Source: Pipra filicauda (taxonomy: Eukaryota; Chordata; Aves; Passeriformes; Pipridae). Taken from it: a stretch of DNA of 64,000 bases. Every line of letters begins with the position of its first letter. Position 1 is the first letter of the stretch. The stretch covers positions 3,720,001 through 3,784,000 of the forward strand of contig NW_024104376.1 in the NCBI RefSeq assembly GCF_003945595.2, in the 5' to 3' direction. The notes under the pieces are model-generated. The model made no database searches. It was not told where the DNA came from and saw only the letters and a program-made list of their open reading frames with translations. Below, one piece after another: positions 47,153 through 60,549 of the stretch. A program made the position numbers and the translations under genes.

Positions 47153-50100
47153 GTAAGTGTGTAACATTTACAGAATCAGGAGTCCAATCTGCCATCGAAA
47201 TGATCTGCACAAGCAGCTGGTCTTATGCCTGTCTAGTCAAACTAGACCAAACCTCTGAACCTTTTGAGGTTCGCTCATCGCCAATAATTAATGTCTGACT
47301 TTGATAAAGCTGACATTTGGTTTATAAAGGCAGACTAATAAGCTCTGAGAAGGCTTAGAAATCCTATAGAGTAATGTGTTGCATTACAAATCTTAAAAAT
47401 TACTGTAAAAATTAACATAATCTACTGCTGGGCACGTTAGTATATTAATGTGATTGGAAGCGTGACCTCTTTTTGCAAACCTTCAAACTGACCCTGATAA
47501 ATCTGTGACATTTCTAGATATGTTACAGATAACTTCCCAAATCTTTGTTCACGAAGCCTAGCCATGATGATGACAGATAACTATTTTTTAACATATTTGT
47601 AAAAATATAAGATACAGAGAATGTAGATATAAAAAAATACTGTATTTTAAGGTCTTTTAAAATTTCTCTTACAGGCTTTTCTCTTACATAAATGTCTTTT
47701 ACATTTAATGAGTAGTCCAATGTTTACATGTTTCAGGCAACTGGTTTTGTCTGGGTTTTTTTTCTCTGGCTTTCCATTTTTGAGGCAGATGTTATCTTTA
47801 TGGTTAAAGAGGTTTGGGCCTCCCTCAGTGATATTTAAAGGGACCCAAAGCCTACTAATTTTAATTTCAGTGGCTCCAGCTAGCAAGTAGTGGGAGTTAC
47901 TGACCTTGAGATGACATGAATGAAAGGACAAAGTATGATGGGGACTTCGTCACATCTCTCTGTATCTTGGTTGGACAGTAGCTGTGATGTACATCTGAGA
48001 CTTTTAGATGTGGCATCTCCTTCCCCTGCTCTGAGGATGGACATCATCTGGAGGACACTGATGCAGTAGAGGATAACATACCCGGTCAGTTACACAAGAG
48101 GAAGAAAAAGAGGAAGAAGAAAGAAAGAAGATGAAATGAAAAGAAGTAAGCATGTGCTTTCTGATGTCTTCATGTTCTCCTGAATCAGGGTGAAAGGTTT
48201 ACTTGCAATTATTAAACTACTTGGGAGCACAGCATTAAAGCTAGATGTAGTATTAATGATAAATGTTAGCTCTCACCATTCACTAAAGTGTTTCTTCCTG
48301 TCCCTTATTTACTCCTTGCCTTCTGAGGGTGTGGGAGTCCATCTTTCATTCAATTATGGGTCTTCATCAGCGTGTAGTGATTGCCCTCTTCACCAAATAT
48401 TCTGTCTCACTATGCCTTAAATGGACCAAAGACAATTTTCCCCATTTTCCGTGTTCTGAAATGGCTGTTGAGGAGCATAGGAGGAGTGTGTCCCAGCTCC
48501 TTCCGATCAGGCAGCAATTAACATACCAAGGACCATGGCACACAGAACCTAGAGAATGTGTGAAATCTGAAAAAACATGGACTAAGGAGCAGAGGAAGTA
48601 GAGGGGGTAATGAAGAAAGGCAAAGTCACAATAGAAAGGAGTTCTTAAGCTTCTTAGAAATATACATTGCATTCACCAAATGATATTGGGTGAAAAAAAA
48701 CAGAGAGAATTTTTAAATTTAAAATATTTTGCTTTGACAGTCTTAACACATACACATGTTTTGGCAGAAAAAAAGTCTATCAGCCTGAACTGCATTTTTC
48801 CTGATGCACTTTTTCCTCAGATGAGCTACTGAAGAGGAAAAAAAGATAAATTTCTTCCTGCAGGTCTAGGGTACTCAAGCTGCAGGGAGTTGAAGGTGTA
48901 CATCTCCGTTTTGACATCCTGGATATTCCCCAAACACGCTGGGCTGACTTAGTGGCCATCTGTCTGAATTGACTGTGTTGTCCCCGGCTCAAATGACCAC
49001 CCAGCCTGAACTGTGCAAGGGGGGGCTGCCTGGCTGCGGTTAGTTTCTTCCCCAAATAGCTCTAAAGTGTGGCTTGCTGTGTGCTTTAAGTAAAATTATG
49101 CTACTGTTCAGTCCTCCACTTGATTAAAATGTATCTTTCAGCATTTAAGGGTGGGCAGTGACTTCCTGGGATTAGAAAGGGAAGTGAACTGGCTGGAAAG
49201 CAGCAAGGAAAGAAGTTGTTTACGAGTAGTGTGAGGGCAGAGTAGTCTGTGTTGCTGAAATCTGGGGTTTGGCCACATGACTCAACTCCAGTTACAGATC
49301 TGCTAAATTCAGAGTCCCGTTTTCTTTCTTAATAGTACACACAGGGACATTTTTACCAGAAGAGTGATTCATCTGCAGTGGTATTCCAGATAAATTTCAG
49401 GAGAGCAAGGCTCCCTTGGGCTGACAGTGTGATCATTTGCCGCAGGACAAATGCCCTCACAGCCTGTCAAGTTGGCTGAACACAGGCTTCTCAAGATTTG
49501 GACTTTTTCAACATGTAAGATTTCACTCAGCATAACAATTTTTCTTCCCATAACAAATGTTTTGAACAGTTTTGGAAGTCCTTGCGTTCTCATGATTGCA
49601 GCAGTGTGCCATTCTCCCTGGGCTCCAGCTGCTGACAGAGAAGATCCATGCAGGGATGCTTGTCAAGGAGAGGCATCAATATCCACGGGAAGTACAAGTA
49701 TTATAAACTCGTCAATATAGTCACTACTTAACAGGTCTGTGTGAAATAATTTATAGAAATGGAAGACTTGGCTGTTTTCAAGGCACAAGGGTTGCAGTGG
49801 TTGTCAACTTAATGAAAAAGTGTCGCTCTAGTCTCTGTTTCTGTTTCAAAAAGAAGTAAATTGATAAAACAAACCTATTTCAAGTCTTTTAATAAGGAAT
49901 TGTTTAAAGCGGTCAAAACATTTGCTTCCTGAAAAAGATAAGAGCTGATTTATTTTTTTTTTAATAGATATGTGTGTATATGGCTTAGGATATGAAAACA
50001 AGGTCTTTACAACCTCCAGAGCCATTGGAGTGGAGGTAACACCTCCTTACAAGTAGAAGCCAGGACTTCTGAGGTTTGGCCCAGGCTATGATACTGACTT

Positions 50101-53100
50101 GTTTTCTGCCAGTAACAATTGATATAATTTTATTGTTTCTGTCAGATGAGTAGGATAACATTCTCAGATGCACTGCAATATAATCAATTTTTCTAAAACA
50201 TCTAAAGATCTTTGGATGGAAAAGAGTGTCTGTACATACCGAGTCTATAATTTATGAAATTTTGGGTCTGTATATTTTCTGGCTCAATATATTTACATCT
50301 TAACATCAAGAAATAAAATCAAGAACACACCAGTTGAAAAAAAAAATAAAATTGAGTTTGAGCTTGAACTAGCTTTCCTCCTGTCCTATTTTGATCCTCA
50401 CTAGTGCTGTGCCCTATTGACTGGCTTTTTTTTTTTTCTGAATATTGAGAAAATGCCCAGCTGATTTTAATGGACATAGAATAAGAAACGGAAATATCAC
50501 TTTTTTGATGTAAATTAGTTATTTTCTTATGCTGAAGAAGCAGCTTAGTTTGATGGCAGCGGCTTCTGTTGTATTAATATTCCTTCACTGATCTCATCAG
50601 GGTGCCAGATGAGCTATCCTTACAGGACTTGAATCAGCTGGGTCCAAAATTAATGAGGAAAGGGACGTGTTAATTGTAGCAAGTGTTCAGAAACCAGCGC
50701 TTCAAAGCCAATTCAGCCAGACCAGACTGAGTCTCACTGTGCACTGTTTTCACATGATCTTTTATATCTTTTGAACAAAAAGTCTACATGGAAACACAGG
50801 AATTTCACTGAAGAAGTTATTTCTGCCTTCAGCCAGGAGCACTGTGACCTGCCATCTTCCTCTTATGGGTGGAAGACTGAATGATTAATCTTATCAACTG
50901 CTGGTTTATTTTATTTTTCAGCAATAAGGTGAATTGACTCCAGATTGGAGCATGGAGATTTTCAATTATTTGCTGTGAACCAGTCTCCTTCAGCTTGGAC
51001 TTGGTGTTTTTTTTAGCTCTCTAAGGGAAATATCTCTCTCCTGAAGGTCTATATTGCTGTAAGTTGTAGGGGTTGCAGTGACATTCTGGTGGTTATTGCA
51101 GTGAATTTCTTGTTCTCTTAGGTTTTCTATTCGATACTGCTCATTTTGCTTCTTTTATTCTGACAAGTGTGGTGATGTTCATGTGAATTTTTAAACTTTT
51201 GCTCAGACACAGGGTGGAAACTGATGGTTCTCAGACATGCAAGCCATTTTGCCTCTCTTACAGGCTCTGCTAGAGGGAATTAAATTTTGAGGGAAAAATT
51301 TTTGGCATCAAATAGGCCCTAGAAAGAATTTTGGCACAAAGTCTTTTTGTTGTAAGCTAGAAAGTCATTCAAACATTAGAGGTTGCTGTCAGTAACCCTT
51401 ATTGTAGCCCACCAGAGTGAGAGTTCTGTGAAGAAGGTCTCTGTCATCCTGGGACTCTCCTTTAGCAGCTTCTGCTATGAAGAAAACAGAGTGCTTATTG
51501 CTGCCAGCCACTGTGGAGATGTGAAAAGGGGAATATCTTCTCAGCAGTTTCCAGTTTTTATTGAAGAGTTAACCAAGGATTTTCTTCACAGGTGTTTCTT
51601 CATAGAGAAGGCAGTAACGAATCAGATATTTCTAAGACTAGGTTAAGTAGTAGTTAAATGCACTTAAAATCCCTTTGAATCTCTTTGAAATTAATCAATA
51701 ATTCTGTTAACTCTCTGAGGTTTATCAAAAATAAAAAATCAAAAGAAATCATAGTTTCAAACAGAGCTTATTTGATACGTGTATGTGAAATTTGGTCATT
51801 CTTTTCACAAAAGTAAACATCATGTGAAGGATGTTGTGCTCTCAGAAGAGTTTTTAAGATAACACCAGAAGTTATTTGGACAGTTATGTTTTCTGAGGTT
51901 TCCTAAAATCCACAACTATGATTATCCTCACTAAGAGTCCTTTCCTTTTCATTTGTAGTAGTGCTCACTATAGTCTTTTAACAGCCCAGGTTTACCAACT
52001 GTGTCAATTCTGTGGTTATATCAGTTTTCTTTGAGTTGCCTGTATAATGCACACTCTAAATATAAGTTAAGAATAAAAAACTTCTTAATTGATTTTATAA
52101 TTTTTGTCAGGAACTTATGGTTGTGAGCTAATAATAAACAAGTTCACAACTATCATCTTTATCTATGTCATCATTTGCCCTCTAGAATTTAAATCTGTGT
52201 TTTATTCCTCAATGTTCAAGATCTTTATTTTTATATAGATTTTTACCCATCCTAGCCAGCATTATTTGTATACAAATAGAGATCAGTTCGCGTTACATAC
52301 CCACTTCCACTCTGGACTGGAACACCTAGAACATTATCAATATTTCTAATCTAATCATCAGCTAGTTGAAACTGGGAGAAGAAAAGGTTTGTTTCCATCA
52401 TGTCATCCCATTCCTGCTTTACCAGTCAACATCTCAGGTATAGTTGTGATAAAATTTCAAAGCATGAAGAACTTCAACAACCCAAGTTTAGTAGTTATCA
52501 AGTATTGATAAAGGAATTAAAACTGACAAAGTTTCAGCTGAAAATCTGTCACACGATGGGAACTTGTATCTGCCTCCTGGGTTTTTCAACTTCGAGATTC
52601 CTGTTGTAGGCAGGAATTGGGATTTATCAAAGAATCTGGGAATGAAGCAACTCCATCAAAGACTATGCAATCTTTGCATGAGGGCAGCATGCTTTTTGTT
52701 TCATTCGCGTCTGTGTTGACATTTCCATGACAGACACCGTAATTAATGGTTGTAAACCTGGAATAGATCCTGAGTTGCACCAAACTCCACAGTTTGGTGT
52801 AACAAATTCATGGTCAAGGCTGACTGAGAAAAGCTGACATGAGAAAGATGTAATTAAAATAAACAGAATATTTTCTATGCAGTGGCTTCCCAAATGTTCC
52901 ATAGCTTTTGGAATCAACCTCGTTATGCCTCACATAGCAGATTTGCATCCGCAAAAGATCATTTTCTGCCAAGTAACTGTGCCCCTATACAAAGTGTCCA
53001 CTTCAACCTTGTTCCTTCAGTTTGTCTGTTCTGTGATCAATATCACAGTCTAGACCTGGATGACTGCAGAATCGGATTGCAGTTTAATTTCCCATAAGAG

Positions 53101-53338
53101 TAGCTAGACCTGCTGAAACAGCTTGAATATGCAGCACTGAATAAGCAGGCTGAGCGACAAATGTCCTCACACCATATTGGGAAGCCCAATTAGCACAGCA
53201 GAGTGCATCTTGCTGCGTTATTTTTCTCCCCATTGCATTTTGAAAGGATTAAGCTCTGGGACAGTCATTGCCAAGTAAAGGAAAATAACATTGGCATCCA
53301 CTAAAATAATACTAAGGAAACTGTAGAGGTGCATGTGT
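47153..53338. other. Gene-free stretch
   Basis: No gene supported; frames are at most 101 codons (48367-48672, minus) without recognisable domains. A 36-nt pure polypurine tract lies at 48096-48131. Several A or T runs occur (for example near 50338-50350 and 50428-50440). Confidence 0.5.
48096..48131 (+). repeat. Polypurine (GAA-rich) tract
   Basis: Thirty-six consecutive purines, mostly GAA and GAAA words, followed by a purine-rich tail to about 48150. Low-complexity sequence. Confidence 0.85.
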
Positions 53339-53405
53339 GGTTTTTTGTTTGTTTGTTTGTTTGTTTGTTTGTTTGGGTTTTTTGAGTTTTGTTTGTGGTT
53401 TTGTG

Positions 53406-53431
<26 letters not shown>
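53339..53431 (+). repeat. (GTTT)n and poly-T low-complexity tract
   Basis: Seven GTTT units at about 53347-53374, then G-interrupted T runs, then 26 consecutive T at 53406-53431. On the minus strand this is (AAAC)n plus a long poly-A, which could be the tail of a retroposed sequence; however, I recognise no LINE, SINE or gene on the side where a body would lie. Confidence 0.9.
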
Positions 53432-53436
<5 letters not shown>

Positions 53437-54613
53437 TTCAGTTTATGTAAAGTTTACCTTAAACACTTGAGAATAAACTGGCAGTATGTTAAACACTTAC
53501 TGTCCACTAAAGACTTTAACCTAATTTCTTGGTAGATTTAACTAGGGCAGTGGAAAGAATTACCTTCCCTACCAATCCTTGTCACAACTGCTGTCAGATG
53601 ACATTGTCCCCACAGTGTGGTTTGGAGATGCATCTGATCTCCAAAGTTTAAAGCCTGCAGGCAAAGAGCGCTGATGAGAACAATAAGCTCATTATTAGGT
53701 TTGACTTCATACACTGGCTAATGAGGATGGGTAACTTCATTTTGGGTGGCATCTGCTTTCTCTAATGCCAGCAGTGTCCCTCTCTGAGTTGCCTGTGCAC
53801 TGAAAGCCTGTCTTCTGAAAGGCTTCACTTTGAGGCTCAGCTTAGATCAAGCCCAACTTTAAAATGATAGGCTGTAATTTGCAGTGTTTTACAGACGTTT
53901 CATGGTTACATCCCTGTTGCACAAGTGCCAGCTCTGGTAGAGAATCAGGAGGTAAAAATTGCATCCATGGTCAAAATTGAAGCCACTGGTATACCTGAGT
54001 CAATATCTTCAGGTTCCCAGGGACAGTTCTTGGTCTGGTTTGCTGGATGAAGTGATCTTGTTCCTCTGGAGAGGTTTTGTTGGATGAAGGGAAGGTATCA
54101 GAAAGCTCTTTTCCCTGGACAAACAGCCAGGAAGGGAAGACGAAGAGAGAAGTGTGTCAGAGGATATGCTTAGATGACTCACCTCCATTAGGTAATGCCT
54201 AAACTTCCATCAGCAGCAAATACAAGCCAAAGTAATCTCAGGATACATTCACCCAGCAGATTGGACTGCGCAGCTTATTCCACCATGTGCCCTCTTGGCT
54301 AAACTAATTTCTAGATCTCAGTTTTCTGTTCTTGTGCCAGCTACCTCCACTGAAGGTAACAAGGAACCTGCATACTATTTTAGTTTTTATGATGAGATTT
54401 AACTAATTCAGCTATGGAGGTGTCAGTAAAAACAAGAAAAAATAAAGAGAATAGATGGGAGGAAGGAAGGGAAGTCTTGAAGACAAAGGGCTTAGATACC
54501 TCCCAGTTGGGGATCACTCATACAATGGGCCATTAAAATTTAGCTGAGTCGAGTATATTGTTTTTAATTTGTATTCCCATAACATACTCTGTTAAGGAGG
54601 GTGTACGCAGCAA

Positions 54614-54647
54614 ATGCATATTAATGATGCTACACATTTGCATATTA
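54614..54647 (+). promoter_or_regulatory. Two octamer/POU-like sites in direct repeat
   Basis: The 9-mer TGCATATTA occurs at 54615-54623 and again at 54639-54647, 24 bp apart. The second copy is embedded in a perfect octamer ATTTGCAT (54636-54643) and the first in ATGCATATTAAT, both shapes bound by POU-homeodomain factors in vertebrates. Function is unproven. Confidence 0.25.
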
Positions 54648-55280
54648 TAGATCCATAATACCAAGGGTGTAGTAAAAATCTTTATGAAAAGTGGTGACTA
54701 TGCAGCAGTCAATTTTCTCTATATCTCAACCATTTTAATGTTTTTTTTTTTTTTTTGCACACACACAGACACACAAAACCCTTACAACTGATAGCAATAC
54801 TACATTAAGGGACTAATGACCTGCAAAATTCCATTTATAAAAGATGAAGAAATGTTAGATTTATATAGGGAATCATCGACTTATCTCTTCCTCTGGAAGA
54901 TTTCCAGTTCTTTGTTCCTTTGTTCTAAAATTTTTAAACCAGTAACCTGACAAATGTATTGTCGTTAAAAATATATATTTAATTCACCTATGATTTAGTG
55001 ATAGGAGAAGATTATCTTGAATTTAGTTTTCAAGATAGTTTGTATGGCTGAGATACAAATTCCTGCAACTCAACTGTTTACAGTGAAAACCAGCCTCATT
55101 TGGGCTAGCTGTGGATTTGGTTAGTAGTCCTTAACTGAATAAAGTTTTTGTGGTTACATCAACATATCTGAATGGGCATATCCTTTACTGTGGATAACAC
55201 TTTAAACAAAATATGACAAATTGGCCTCCCATCAGTGCAACCTACTGTTCATGAATGTTGCTACTGATTCAAGAGGACTT

Positions 55281-55322
55281 AGAAATGTGGTAAAAAGGAG
55301 AGTAAAGAAATGTGGTAAAAAG
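55281..55322 (+). repeat. 17-bp direct repeat with 25-bp period
   Basis: AGAAATGTGGTAAAAAG is present at 55281-55297 and, identically, at 55306-55322. Likely a recent local duplication. Confidence 0.9.
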
Positions 55323-55401
55323 TTATACTAGAACATGAGAAAAGTCTTAGGTGCCACATGTCAGTCTTGGTGAAGGAGAGTTTCCGATTGTGGCCCAGAT
55401 T

Positions 55402-55520
55402 CATCGAATTGTGGAATCACAGAACAACTTGGATTGGAATGGATTTTCAAGATCATTTGGTTTCAGCCCCATACCATGGGCAGGGACACCTTCCACTACA
55501 CCAGGTTGCTCAGAGCTTCA
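55402..55520 (-). mobile_element. Short CR1 LINE 3' tail, minus strand
   Basis: About 120 bp of reverse-oriented CR1 3' end: GGAATCACAGAACAACTTGG, then TTCAAGATCATTTGGTTTCA, then CCATGGGCAGGGACACCTTC and CACCAGGTTGCTCAGAGC. The order matches the longer minus-strand copy at 29.7 kb. Extreme 5' truncation; non-coding. Confidence 0.85.
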
Positions 55521-58500
55521 CTAAAAACCTTTAAAATTCTTTGTAAAGGCTAAAGGCCAAGGACAGGCAAATATTTCCACTCCTTTTTGGATGAGTTTTT
55601 GTGCTGTGAGAAGCAGAGGAATCACCTGCAGCTCCTTCTTGGTAGAGCAGAATCATGGCAGTTCATGGTGCAAGACATGAATTTTGGGAGGTCTGTCTGG
55701 CTGCAAGAGACTTCTGTCTCAGAGGGTCTCACACAGTTTCCTATCAGCCAGTTTTTATATAGACATTCATGAAATGAGAATTAATTGACATCTGGTCAAT
55801 ACAGGATCTGCTTAGTAGCTTTATATTTTCAGTGACACTTTCTTTAAGAACAACAAATCAGAGGTCTGGGAAAGGAATTTTTCATTATTCAGACTCAGTC
55901 TAACTTCGGGACTAAGATTCATATTTTCAGTTTATGCACAAATCTTCATCCCTTGTTTATTAAGGGATAACAAAAGTGGAACATTTTGAAAGAAGGTGGG
56001 GGTGTAAATTTTATATATATATGCCTCCTCTACTTCGCATTATTTTTTTAATATCTACAGAAGTATTACAGCCTTTCAGATTTATTTTTAGCCTGAAAAA
56101 CAAAGAAAACTCAACATTATATTGTCCTTGGTGAGGAAGGACATATGACCTACCTCCTGTGTTCCTGCAGCAGTTGTCCATTACTGTGCATTGCTTGGGA
56201 TACCTGCAGGTACATTTAATATGCTACTGAGATGCCAGAGCAGAGCCACTGTGTCAGTGAAACATGTACATCCATCTGCCCCGTGTAAGGTTTATGTGAG
56301 GGGCAATGTTTAAATGTCAGGGCAGTGACCATGAAGTCATCCCCAAACACCTGGCCTTATGATTGGGTGATGAGAGGACCACAATAGCAAAATTCATCTC
56401 AGTTTAAATTTTATCCTGGCTCTATTATTGTTTTCACCCAAAATAAATTTTTCCATTGCTGTAATCCAGCTGATTTTTGAGAGTGAAACTAATTGGGACA
56501 GAATAGCCTTAAATATTATGAATGGTTAAAAAAGAAATGGGGGAAATGGGTATAGTTTTTCAGGGAAATTAAGTGGATGTATCGTATTAGCCTTCCTGAC
56601 AGGCTGGTTAAGGCACATTCTTACATCCTGACTGAGTTTTATTCAGTCCAATTGGGATTCTTCATGAACAAGAAGTGGAAACAAAAAGAGAAGAGTCAAG
56701 ACCTCACTATTTTTTCCTTAGTCACTTGAAGGCCCAGTTGCCCCATCCTAGTCCCTTTACACCAAAAGGGAGTTTTACCATTGACGTTAACGGGAAAAGG
56801 ACCTGGCCCAGTAACCCGCTATTTTGGAGTTGCTTCTGTCACCCTTACTGCATTGTTGCCAAGAGTACAGAACATCCTTGCCTTCTGTTTTTCACTCCTT
56901 AATGTTTCCTTAGAATACTTAGGTGGAGAGTGACTGTAAATGCTTAACCTTTGTCAATGGCACATGTTCAAGAGAGTTTGGCTGCCTCGTTCTATTTCCT
57001 TGTGGACACTGATTTAAGAGTCCATCCAAAACATTTGTTCAGAAGGATATGACTAACATGAGAATCTGTCACTGTGTAAACACAGTGACCAAAAACTATT
57101 TGGCAGTGTTTTGGATCTGCTGGCTAATAATTGGGTATTTACATTTAACAGCACCAGTCGTGATGATCTAATGTCGCTCGGTATTTGTATGGATAGCTCA
57201 TCAGATTTTTTTCATTTTACAATGATTCAGCATAATCACATGAGAGATAAAGAAAATATAAAGAAAAGTACTTATTTCAGTAACTAATGTAAAATTTCAG
57301 TCAGGAACACATTAGGAATGACATGTTGAGCTCACATGAGAAGAACAACGCCTGCATTTACTGGAATCATTGCAAAAAGAGTGAGTGAAGTCATTGAGAA
57401 CAAATTGCTGTTCCCTTCCTAAATAGGCTTGGGCTGGAAAGAGGTCCTCTGGGTTATGACCAGATTTAGCCTTCACAGCCAGTTTGCTCCACAGAAACTG
57501 CGTAAATTCCCTTGGGAAACAAATCTGCAAAAATGTGGTTGAGAATTTTTGGGAAGAGGAGTGATACATGAATCTAGCACAGCCAAAAATGTATTAAAAG
57601 CCATAAAAGAATTGCTGTTGTTTGGGCAGTTTCAGAAGAGCATATTCATCTACTGACACTTTTATCACTGCTGCAGGTATAGTGTTACACTGATCCAACT
57701 GTGTCAGAAGTTATGTGAACAACACCTCTATCAGTCCCTGATTCGAATACACATTATTGACTATCATGAAAACTACAAAGATTGTGAAGCCTTAATAATA
57801 GAGATCCAAGTACATGTTGATAAGCTTGAAGGGCATATGATTAACTTGTGAACCTTCTACTGACATTGTTTTCAGAGTGTTGTAAAGGAGAAGGAAAATA
57901 TTGTGCAATAGTTGGTACAAACAAATCTGCTTTTAAGTCTCCTACTACTAAAGAGGTTGTGAAAATGTTTGAGGACAAGACCTTTTCCTGCCCACTCGAG
58001 TAGTATCCAGTTTGATTGCTTGCAAGAAGAAGAAAAGTTCACATTTTCCTACACACTCATGGCTCAGATCACCCTGAGAGGTCCAAGGAGATAAGGAAAG
58101 TTAAATAACGTGCTCTGAGAACCACAGAAATGACATTTTCCATGATCCTTCCAAATCTAACAATGACGATAATTCTGTACACAGAACTGTCACTACGGAT
58201 AGTCCTGCTGCTGCTCGTTACCTTCAGTTCTTCACATTTTTCATCCTTTATTCTTTACTTTGATAGCTGAGGAAAAAAATTTCTGTGAAGTATACTTTCA
58301 GCTTAGGCAGATTAGATCTCATCCTAGTACTTTCACTTCACACTGAGAAGCACTTTAGCCAGAAAGTTGCAAGATACTATGATAGAATCATAGAAATTAG
58401 GAGCCATCAAATCATTCCTGTGCCTTAGGGGAGGAGAAAGCAAGGAGATGACAGGAAACAAGATGGGCAGATAGCAATACTATGCTGTATATGTTTGTCT

Positions 58501-60480
58501 GTACCAGCCAACTGCAGCTGGGAGCAGTAGATATGTTTTGTTGCTTGTTTGTTTGTTTGTTGAAAATTCACTCTGCAAAATTAAGATCTGTTATAGGATT
58601 TTTTTCTACCATATTTTTATTTTTTTTTTCTCTACTGTATGATTCCTGACTCTTTCATGGATAACCAAGGTCATAGCTATGGTTTCTGGGCTCAGTTGCC
58701 ATTTACAATATTTTGACTCTTTCATGTCCAAGAAATAAGGACAAGCCTCTGTGTTGGAGACTTTTCACTATTTCTAAAATTAACAGAAGTGGAATACAAT
58801 TTATATGGGGAAATTTGGTAGGGACAAAGTGAGGAGAGTAAAAAAGACTCACATCTTAGTGTGAGATGTATTTTTTCTTGAAATTTCTCTCTCCCTGTGT
58901 TTTCTTGGTGGAGCTGGTCAAATCATCTAGTGAGAATGAGTCTTCTTTGCCAATGTCACCTTTTCATTATTTCTACACTCACAGTGGTTGCAATAAAAGA
59001 CTGCTTCAAAAAGAAAAATATTCTGAAGATCTTGCCCCGCAGTGCTCTGGAGATGTGATGAACTTGCCGGAGGTACAGACAGCTCCAAACTCATTCAAAG
59101 CAAGAGCCTGGAGACTAGCTGGTAGATTCTGGATGTTTTCCAAGGCAAGAATGAAACAGAAGCATCTGGATATTCTGCATGCACACTGCAGTGGCAGCAG
59201 GCTTTCATTCCCAAAGGACTTTCCTCCTGGGTCCAACAGTGCTGCCCAAAGAGGTCACTTTATTTCTCCCTCCTCATTCACTCTTCCCAACCTGAGCAGT
59301 GAATGTTCTTACCCTCCCATCCACAGGCTCCATTGCTCCCTGGCATTGTAGACAAACAGGCCCAGCACTTGTGCCATGTTAGGTAACCTGGTTGGAGCAA
59401 GCTGGGGACTGCTTATGGGAGCATCTCCACCAATAGATCAGTTGGGTAGTAATTTCCAGTTCAGATGCAGTGATGAACAGCTGTGGGGAGCAAATGTCTC
59501 AGCTGGAACAGCTGGAGCTGGAAGAGGATGTGTGACTACATCCTGAGAAAGCCAGTCAGCCTCAGACAGCTATGTAACAGAAGCAACTGAGCTGTGCTTA
59601 TACAATTTCCATGTGCTTAAACAAAAGTATTACACTAAAACCTGCCTCAGTCACCACTAAAATGCTAGAGCATCTTGCCATCTGTTCCCCAATTAGAAAA
59701 CTAACATGTCTAATTAATACAACTTTCTTTTCTGGTCTCAGATACTCACAAAAAGAGTGAAAGAAGTCTGACAAGCTGATTGCAGAGAGGAGCTCTAAAT
59801 ACACTGTTACAAATACAAAATTACTCTCGTTAAAAAAAAAAAATATAAAGCTTAAAATTTTGCAAAACCTAATTAAAATGACAAGAAGAAAGCTCTAATA
59901 AATCCCAAGTGGCAAAAAATGCAAAAATAAATCCAAATGAGTCTTCTTTCAGAAAAAACCAAGAAATAAAATAATCAAAGAACCCCATCAATTGAAAAAC
60001 TACACCTTTAGAGGGTGAAGGATCCTTATTATACTCTGTTATGAATTTATCTCAAGCTTCTGAAAGTATATTGATCAAGAGTAACATTTGATAAACATTT
60101 ACCTCACTATTTATTAATATTTGCCCTGTTTTTTTTTTTTTCATGTTTCAGACAATGCACTTGAGTTTCAAGGAAAGCAATAGGTTACTATGCTTCCAGT
60201 TCTGTACTGAAATCTTAGCTTCCAAACATTTCAACTCCTGCAACCACTAGGCAGAGGCTGTAAGCCAGCTGGTAACATCAGCCTGATACATCCCATTAGA
60301 GAGGTTTGTTTTTCAGCTGCCAATAATTTTTGTAATCTTTAATGATCTGGTGTTTAATACTCCCTGTTGTGTGCCTGTTTCAAGTCTTTGGTTTTTTTTT
60401 TACTAAAGAGAAACTAGTCTCATGAATGAAGCCAGGAAAAAAACCCCAACCAGACAAGGTGGTTTGGTTTTGTTGAAGTT
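55521..60480. other. Gene-free stretch
   Basis: No supported gene. The longest non-transposon frame of the window lies here (161 codons, 58866-59351, plus) but shows no domain and is within chance length. A (GTTT)4 run is at 58546-58561. A fragment resembling only the CR1 terminal repeat (ATAGAATCATAGAA) occurs near 58382-58396 without a CR1 body. Confidence 0.5.
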
Positions 60481-60516
<36 letters not shown>

Positions 60517-60549
60517 GAAAATAAACAAAAAGAAAGAAAGAAAGAAAGG
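60481..60549 (+). repeat. Poly-A plus (GAAA)n tract
   Basis: Twenty-three A residues at 60481-60503 followed by GAAA/AAAG-type repeats to about 60549. Could be a decayed retroposon tail (plus orientation), but no body is recognised upstream. Confidence 0.9.

Larger units (their letters stand above)
53432..55401. other. Gene-free stretch
   Basis: No gene supported. It holds a T16 run followed by a CA-rich segment (54741-54779), paired octamer-like sites at 54614-54647, and a 25-bp-period duplication at 55281-55322. No long open frame. Confidence 0.5.

Noticed and set aside
58377..58410. ATAGAATCATAGAA resembling a CR1 terminal repeat
   Set aside because: Only about 14 bases match and the following sequence does not continue as a CR1 3' UTR, so an insertion cannot be claimed.
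58866..59351. 161-codon plus-strand open frame
   Set aside because: Longest non-transposon frame, but it has no recognisable domain. For 64 kb in six frames with about 5 percent stop codons a longest run near 150-175 codons is expected by chance.
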